A stretch of DNA of 9,877 bases from positions 1 to 9,877 of the forward strand of contig CALPUT020000065.1 of assembly GCA_943326825.2 (NCBI GenBank). Reading direction: 5' to 3'. The notes under the pieces were generated by a model that made no database searches, had not been told where the DNA came from, and worked only from the letters and a program-made list of their open reading frames with translations. A program made the translations under genes and the position numbers. Shown in pieces: positions 7,967 through 9,877 of this stretch. The stretch comes from Chryseobacterium gleum (GTDB lineage: Bacteria > Bacteroidota > Bacteroidia > Flavobacteriales_D > Crocinitomicaceae). The first letter of the stretch is position 1. Each line of letters opens with the position of its first letter.

Positions 7967-7986
7967 TTAAATTATTTCTATTGGAA

Positions 7987-9105
7987 TTAATGTTTAATTA
8001 TTTTAAAAGTTGAAGTCTTAGCATTTATGTTAACATTAACAAAGTAAATACCATTTGGTAAACTACTAGTTTCAACTTTTTGAGAGTAATTTGTTGAAAG
8101 TTCAGTTAAACTTTCATTAATTATTGTTTTACCCATAACATCCTGAATTGAATAGAAGTTTTCTTGAGCATCAGAGTCTGCATTTTTTACTGAAATAATA
8201 AATGCATCTTTAACTGGATTAGGATAAACTGAAATTTTTAAGTTTTCATTATTTAATTCATTAACACTTACATTTCCACCATTATTCGTTGTATCTTGAA
8301 CATAAGAAGTATAAATTAAACTTGTATCTGATAATTGACCATTCGAAGGATTAGATGCAACATAGATTTCACTTCCACCTGAAACTGTTGTAGCTATTTG
8401 AAGATTCAATTCAAAACTAAAAATCCCATCAGTAGTAAACTGCCCTAGTAATATCATATTACTTGCTGTAACTCCTAATACTCCGCCTAATGCAGCAATG
8501 GCTCCATTGTTTATTGCAAAAGTATCACCAGGTGTTTGATCAAAAATATCCAATTCACTTGAAATCCCTAATACATTTGGGGTTATAGGCGTTCCTGGTA
8601 ACATTCCGTCTTGAGCATTTGTTCCATTAATTGGAATACCCATTTCAATTGTATTATTTGCTAAAATTGATTGATTATTTCCAATTGAACCATCAGTGTC
8701 TTCAGATTTTAACACTCCCATTTTACCTGAAGCAACTCCTCCTACTGAAAACCAAGAATCAATTAATGTTGTATTTTTCTTTGTATTATTTACAGTTGTA
8801 CCTTGAGAAAAAGTAGAACCATTATTTGGATCATTATAAAAATCTGTTGTTGTGTTTACTTTCAATGTATGTGTTCCATCACCAAAAAGTTGAATAAATT
8901 TATAACCAGGTAATAAATCAGCATAGACTCTATATGTAACAGAACCTATTCTTAATGGAGAAGCCGCCAAATTGTCGGCTGCATTTGTTGAATCAGCTAA
9001 ATCTGAAACGTAATATTTTTCAACTACAATTCTTTCTAACCCATTTTGAGCCATTAAAGTTGTTCCTGAAAGGATCAATCCAATTAATAAAGTAATTTTT
9101 TTCAT
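7987..9105 (-). CDS. Secreted T9SS cargo protein of the same unnamed family, with type A sorting domain
   Basis: Predicted secreted or cell-surface protein of 372 residues and unknown activity. The start is supported by a clear Sec signal peptide (MKKITLLIGLILSGTTLMA, then QN), and the ATG lies 10 nt after the upstream stop. The unnamed family region spans about residues 23-255, with VVEKYYVSD, GSVTYRVYADLLPG (54-67), FYND (89-92), IDSWFS (115-120), GVLKSEDTDGS (130-140), QDGM, NMILLGQFTTDG, FSFELNLQI and YVASNP. A low-complexity linker rich in T, N, S and G (about 256-287) joins it to a C-terminal T9SS type A (Por_Secre_tail) domain at about 288-372, recognisable from LKISVYPNPVKD and SLPNGIYFVNV. 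Such domains direct export through the outer membrane by the Por machinery and are usually removed or anchored. There are no cysteines. It is the clean reference copy of the three paralogues and sits just before the TonB-dependent receptor gene. Confidence 0.9.
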   Translation of the reverse strand: MKKITLLIGLILSGTTLMAQNGLERIVVEKYYVSDLADSTNAADNLAASPLRIGSVTYRVYADLLPGYKFIQLFGDGTHTLKVNTTTDFYNDPNNGSTFSQGTTVNNTKKNTTLIDSWFSVGGVASGKMGVLKSEDTDGSIGNNQSILANNTIEMGIPINGTNAQDGMLPGTPITPNVLGISSELDIFDQTPGDTFAINNGAIAALGGVLGVTASNMILLGQFTTDGIFSFELNLQIATTVSGGSEIYVASNPSNGQLSDTSLIYTSYVQDTTNNGGNVSVNELNNENLKISVYPNPVKDAFIISVKNADSDAQENFYSIQDVMGKTIINESLTELSTNYSQKVETSSLPNGIYFVNVNINAKTSTFKIIKH

Positions 9106-9115
9106 TTTTTATAAA

Positions 9116-9877
9116 TTATTGTCGTTTAACTCTTTTTTTTCTTTTATTCATTCCTTCACTTTTGAATATAAGTGATGGCAAAACTATTTCATTTCCTACA
9201 GGGTTTCTTGCTACATAATTTTGAGAAATTCCTTTTGTCGCTGTGCCTATTTGGATATTCAATTCAAATTCAAACATTCCATCAGTTGTCATTTGTGCAA
9301 TTAATACTCTATTGGTTGTCAATGAATCAGGACCATAAGATCCTTTACCCATACATGCCCAAGCACCATTGGTTGTAGAAAAAATAGATCCTTTTTTTTG
9401 AAATTTAAAAATATTCGCTAGGCTATCTATACCAAAAAAGGTAGGTCTTGGCACATTCTCAGCATCCATTAATCCATCCCTTTCAGCTAAACTGAAATTT
9501 AATTGATCATTTTTATTTTGTAAAAAACCCTTTTCATGTTGGATCGTTTCAGTAGTATTATCAAAATCTTTAACAGCACCATAATACTGTTCGCCAGCAG
9601 CGCCAGCAGACAACCATGAATCCAACATTACAGTATTTTTCTTTAAAGACCTTCTTGGAATAACGTTAGGAATAACTTCTCCATTTTCAATATTATTAAA
9701 GAAAAAGGTAGAAGTAGATATTTTTAATTCATGATTCGGAGTACCATATGCTGCCTGAAAACTATATCCTGGCAATAAATCAAGGAATATTCTATAGGTT
9801 ACAGAACCTACAGGTAATATCCCAGATGAACTATTTGATAAAGTATCATTTGTAGTTGATACATAATATTTTTCAAC
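9116..9877 (-). CDS. Secreted protein of an unnamed paralogous family, 5'-partial, no T9SS sorting domain
   Basis: Function unknown. The reading frame stays open to the right edge: 253 codons plus stop are present, and the first visible residues are VEKYYVS, which align with residue 28 onward of the next gene's product. About 27 residues, probably including a signal peptide, are therefore outside the window. Shared family motifs appear in order: YYVS, GSVTYRIFLDLLPG, FFFNN, LDSWLS, GAVKDFD, DGLMD, NRVLIAQMTTDG, FEFELNIQI and YVARNP. Unlike its two paralogues it ends soon after YVARNP with a strongly basic tail, NKRKKRVKRQ, and has no YPNP-type T9SS domain. If exported it may stay in the periplasm or act with the paralogues; this is inference. 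The next gene starts 10 nt downstream, so no hidden sorting domain fits between them. I am sure it is a gene and a family member, but not of its role. Confidence 0.85.
   Translation of the reverse strand, partial: VEKYYVSTTNDTLSNSSSGILPVGSVTYRIFLDLLPGYSFQAAYGTPNHELKISTSTFFFNNIENGEVIPNVIPRRSLKKNTVMLDSWLSAGAAGEQYYGAVKDFDNTTETIQHEKGFLQNKNDQLNFSLAERDGLMDAENVPRPTFFGIDSLANIFKFQKKGSIFSTTNGAWACMGKGSYGPDSLTTNRVLIAQMTTDGMFEFELNIQIGTATKGISQNYVARNPVGNEIVLPSLIFKSEGMNKRKKRVKRQ

Noticed and set aside
9179..9186. TAGTTTTG on the minus strand, matching the Bacteroidota -7 element TAnnTTTG, about 70 nt before the second gene.
   Set aside because: No matching TTTG -33 element is found at the right spacing, it lies within the coding region of the first gene, and such short matches are expected several times by chance.
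9116..9775. Start of the first gene at 9775, giving a 219-residue protein.
   Set aside because: The codon there is TTG and lies inside the conserved DLLPG motif. The frame remains open for 34 more codons to the window edge and those codons match the paralogues (VEKYYVS, SVTYRI), so the gene is 5'-partial.
1..9877. Search by eye for tRNA or rRNA genes, CRISPR arrays, transposases, insertion-sequence ends and phage genes.
   Set aside because: None was seen. The sequence is almost fully occupied by seven intact or edge-cut genes, and the only long inverted repeat is the small hairpin in the receptor gene.

Overview
The window is AT-rich DNA from a member of the Bacteroidota, most likely Flavobacteriales-like. 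Three things point there: two proteins end in type IX secretion system (T9SS) sorting domains with a YPNP core, one gene is a TonB-dependent receptor with an N-terminal carboxypeptidase-regulatory-like domain, and all starts are preceded by A/T-rich sequence with no Shine-Dalgarno motif. Genus cannot be fixed from the sequence alone.

All seven genes lie on the minus strand and read from right to left. The gaps between them are 10, 20, 21, 14, 16 and 16 nt, so they look like one long operon whose promoter lies beyond the right edge. In transcription order they are: (1) a secreted protein of an unnamed family, cut by the right edge and lacking a sorting domain (9116-9877); (2) a full-length paralogue with a T9SS sorting domain (7987-9105); (3) a 1020-residue TonB-dependent receptor (4904-7966); (4) a third paralogue with an added cysteine-rich segment and a T9SS sorting domain (3557-4882); (5) a lipoprotein with a FISUMP (Fibrobacter succinogenes major paralogous) domain and a likely surface-export signal (2841-3542); (6) a small PorT-like outer-membrane barrel (2147-2824); (7) a polytopic TMTC-like putative glycosyltransferase with C-terminal TPR repeats (256-2130). 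Bases 1-255 carry no convincing gene, only small AT-rich hairpins.

The three paralogues share ordered motifs along their whole length (YY[VI]S, TYR[IV] followed by LPG, D[ST]W, VLIAQ-TTDG, YVA) that I do not recognise as any named domain. They surround the receptor, and every other product is also predicted for the envelope or cell surface. The simplest reading is a cell-surface module: secreted proteins, an energised outer-membrane receptor, accessory surface and outer-membrane proteins, and a membrane glycosyltransferase that might modify them. The gene order and motifs are seen directly. The shared function is inference. The clearest nucleotide-level oddity is a perfect 13-bp inverted repeat inside the first 48 nt of the receptor gene.
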